Shown: piece by piece, positions 62,312 through 64,000 of the stretch | Numbering within the stretch: position 1 is the first letter of the stretch | Layout: every line of letters begins with the position of its first letter | NCBI GenBank assembly: GCA_963741315.1 | Contig: CAVUHK010000006.1 | Location: 17,302 to 81,301 of the forward strand | Direction: 5' to 3' | Source: PALSA-1003 sp963741315 | Lineage (GTDB): Bacteria > Pseudomonadota > Gammaproteobacteria > Burkholderiales > Casimicrobiaceae | DNA length: 64,000 bases | Translations under genes and position numbers: made by a program | Notes under the pieces: generated by a model | Told to the model about the DNA's origin: nothing | What the model saw: the letters and a program-made list of their open reading frames with translations, nothing else | Databases searched by the model: none

Positions 62312-63130
62312 TTGCCAGGCGACGCATGCCCGATACCCTTTCCCCGGTTTCCCATCCCCGTCATCGAAGTGCGCGAACTGCGCAAGTCGTACCGGCAGGT
62401 CGACGCAGTCCGGGGCATCAGCTTCGACGTGGCCCGCGGCGCGACGACCGCGCTGCTCGGCGGCAACGGTGCGGGAAAGACGACGACGCTGTCGATGCTG
62501 CTCGGCGTGCTCACGCCGACCAGTGGCGCGATCCGCATCCTCGGCGAGGACATGCTGCGCCACCGCTACCGAGTCTTGCCGAGGATCAATTTCACCTCGC
62601 CGTACGTCGACCTGCCCAAACGGCTGACCGTAGGCGAGAATCTGCGGGTGTACGCGCGCCTCTATGGCGTCGAGGAGTCACGCCGGCGCGTCGACGAAGT
62701 CGCGGAGGAACTCGATCTGGTCGACCTGCTCAAGCGGCCCTACGGCAACCTGTCCGCGGGCCAGCGCACGCGGGTCAGCCTCGCCAAGGCGCTGCTCAAT
62801 CGCCCCGAGGTGCTGTTGCTCGACGAACCGACCGCGTCGCTCGATCCCGACGTCGGCGACCGCATGCGCACGCTGCTCGAGGACTACCAGCGCCGCAGCG
62901 GCTGCACGATGCTGCTCGCGTCGCACAACATGGGCGAGGTCGAGCGAATGTGCGACGAGGTCATCATGCTGCGCGCCGGACTGGTGGTCGATCAGGGATC
63001 GCCGGCCGCGCTGCGCGAGCGCTACGGCCGCGGCAACATGGACGAGGTGTTCCTCGACATCGCGCGTGAGCGCAACGGTGCCGAGGACGTGCCTGCGGCG
63101 AGCGATCGCGCCGTGCGGAGCCTGTCGTAG
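62312..63130 (+). CDS. ABC-2 type exporter, ATP-binding subunit
   Basis: A 272-residue ABC ATPase with Walker A GGNGAGKTTTL, Q-loop at about residue 92 (in NFTSPYVDLPKRLTVGENL), signature LSAGQRTRVSLAKALL, Walker B VLLLDEPTASLDP and H-loop LASHNMGE. The likely start is TTG 62312; no ATG fits. An ATG at 62326 is in the wrong frame. It resembles NodI/CcmA-type or drug/polysaccharide exporters. The permease follows after only 2 bases, so the two form one transporter. Confidence 0.93.
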   Translation: MPGDACPIPFPRFPIPVIEVRELRKSYRQVDAVRGISFDVARGATTALLGGNGAGKTTTLSMLLGVLTPTSGAIRILGEDMLRHRYRVLPRINFTSPYVDLPKRLTVGENLRVYARLYGVEESRRRVDEVAEELDLVDLLKRPYGNLSAGQRTRVSLAKALLNRPEVLLLDEPTASLDPDVGDRMRTLLEDYQRRSGCTMLLASHNMGEVERMCDEVIMLRAGLVVDQGSPAALRERYGRGNMDEVFLDIARERNGAEDVPAASDRAVRSLS

Positions 63131-63132
63131 CG

Positions 63133-63945
63133 ATGTCCGCCAGTCTCGCCGTCGGTTCGCTCAACCGCATCCTGGCGCTGGTCGAGCGCCACGCGTACCT
63201 TCTGCTCAAGTCGTGGCCGCGGCTGCTGTCGATGGCGTACTACCCGACCGTGACCATGATCCTGTGGGCGTTCGTCACGATCTACCTGCGCCCGACCAAC
63301 AACTTTCTCGCCGACGCCCCGGGCTTGTTCATCGGCGCGGTGCTGCTGTGGGACATCCTGTTTCGCGGCCAGCTCGGCGTGTCGCTGACGTTCTTCGAGG
63401 AAATGTATTCGCGCAATCTCGGCAACCTGTTCGTCAGCCCGTTGCGGGCGTGGGAGCTGATCGCCGGGCAGTTGGTGTTGAGCCTGCTGCGCACGCTCAT
63501 CGGCGTCGGCGCCGCGTGCGCCTTCGCGTGGCTGCTGTTCCACTATTCGATCTTCTCGCTGGGCCTGCCGCTGCTGGCGTTCTTCGTCAACCTGATCGTT
63601 TGCGGCTGGGCGATCGGCCTGGCGGTCTCGGGCATGGTGCTGCGCTGGGGCCTGGGCGCCGAGGAGTTGGCGTGGGCCGCGGTCTTCCTGCTGGCACCGG
63701 TGTCGGGGGTCTACTACCCCATCGCCGTGTTGCCGGGGTGGCTGCAGGTCATTGCGCATCTGATTCCGACGAGCTACGTCTTCGAAGGCATGCGCGCATT
63801 GCTGCTCGACCACACGTTTCGCAGCGACCTGTTCATGCAGGCACTGGCGCTCAATGGCGTGTTCATGCTCGTCGGGATCGGGCTGTATATGGCGGCGATT
63901 GGGTATGCGCGAAAGCATGGCTTGCTCCTGCAGATGGGGGAGTAG
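63133..63945 (+). CDS. ABC-2 type exporter, permease subunit
   Basis: A 270-residue membrane protein with six hydrophobic segments, the usual ABC-2 layout, starting MSASLAVGSLNRILALVERHAY. The family stretch is GLSGVYYPIAVLPGWLQ-like (here SGVYYPIAVLPGWLQVIAHL), followed by IPTSYVFEGMRALLL. It forms a homodimeric channel with the ATPase 2 bases upstream. The exported substrate (lipid, saccharide, drug) cannot be told. A short repeat follows its stop. Confidence 0.92.
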   Translation: MSASLAVGSLNRILALVERHAYLLLKSWPRLLSMAYYPTVTMILWAFVTIYLRPTNNFLADAPGLFIGAVLLWDILFRGQLGVSLTFFEEMYSRNLGNLFVSPLRAWELIAGQLVLSLLRTLIGVGAACAFAWLLFHYSIFSLGLPLLAFFVNLIVCGWAIGLAVSGMVLRWGLGAEELAWAAVFLLAPVSGVYYPIAVLPGWLQVIAHLIPTSYVFEGMRALLLDHTFRSDLFMQALALNGVFMLVGIGLYMAAIGYARKHGLLLQMGE

Positions 63946-63949
63946 CCGA

Positions 63950-63999
63950 GTGAGTCATCCAGCGAGCGTCCCCGCGCGATAGCGTGGCGATCGACGGCA
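63950..63999. repeat. Dispersed short repeat, copy B
   Basis: Begins 5 bases after the permease stop and matches 31232-31280 with about nine differences in 50 bases. The hairpin core is degenerate here (CCCCGCGC-GATA-GCGTGGCG), so pairing is imperfect. Confidence 0.55.
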
Positions 64000-64000
64000 A

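Noticed and set aside
62326..63069. ABC ATPase frame starting at ATG 62326
   Set aside because: That frame gives no ABC motifs. The correct frame, with Walker A/B and LSAGQ, is the one read from TTG 62312.

Overview
This window looks like chromosomal core DNA of a GC-rich betaproteobacterium, most likely Burkholderiales or a close relative. The main evidence is gene order. One minus-strand block runs rlmN-pilW-rodZ-ispG-hisS-yfgM-bamB-der-hfq-hflX-hflK-hflC-DUF2065-hisZ-purA-phosphoribosyltransferase, followed by tRNA-Leu and the start of rnr. The surE-pcm-nlpD-rpoS order, accA-tilS and an intracellular PHB depolymerase fit the same group. No phage, transposon, CRISPR array or rRNA was seen, and no stretch over about 300 bases lacks a gene. 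LAYOUT: 1-16.3 kb holds the translation, ribosome-assembly, envelope and nucleotide housekeeping block. It is tightly packed on the minus strand, with several 4-base stop/start overlaps, and ndk sits upstream with its own extended -10 promoter. 16.3-23.7 kb (minus) holds a C4-dicarboxylate-type TRAP transporter (dctPQM) with a hairpin between dctP and dctQ, then tilS, accA, a TauE/SafE permease and an EamA exporter. 23.7-38.3 kb (plus) holds a tartrate/D-malate-type dehydrogenase, the three-gene proton-translocating transhydrogenase pntAA-pntAB-pntB, a giant CPBP-family membrane protease with two similarly built halves, HrpA helicase, a DUF1631 protein and a MaoC-like hydratase. 38.3-48.3 kb holds pyrD (broken by one extra base in this sequence), mltB, pgi and ppc (divergent), a cupin, a glutathione S-transferase, phaZ and a rhodanese-like protein. 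48.4-54 kb holds lexA with an unusual promoter/operator, a helix-hairpin-helix gene directly behind it, another GST, and the stationary-phase cluster surE-pcm-nlpD-rpoS. 54-64 kb holds a nucleobase-type permease, the moxR-DUF58-transglutaminase module, a histone-deacetylase-like amidohydrolase paired with a Tat-exported Rieske protein, a third GST, and an ABC-2 exporter. HOW IT WORKS TOGETHER: most genes serve translation quality and RNA metabolism (rnr, hfq, hflX, der, hisS, rlmN, tilS, hrpA), envelope building (bamB, rodZ, pilW, mltB, nlpD), stress control (lexA, rpoS, hflKC) and central carbon and redox flow (ppc, pgi, pnt, the tartrate/malate dehydrogenase, TRAP uptake, PHB mobilisation). 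MOST NOTABLE: (1) the lexA promoter has no CTGT-N8-ACAG box. It carries instead a perfect TACCGTT-N6-AACGGTA palindrome centred on the -10 element, and the LexA recognition helix is changed at the matching contact positions. (2) A DNA-binding-type HhH gene lies four bases behind lexA. (3) The 1135-residue CPBP protein is internally duplicated. (4) pyrD has a single-base frameshift. (5) A short dispersed repeat follows the stop codons of two unrelated genes. Start codons and functions rest on reading the translations by eye; no database search was run.
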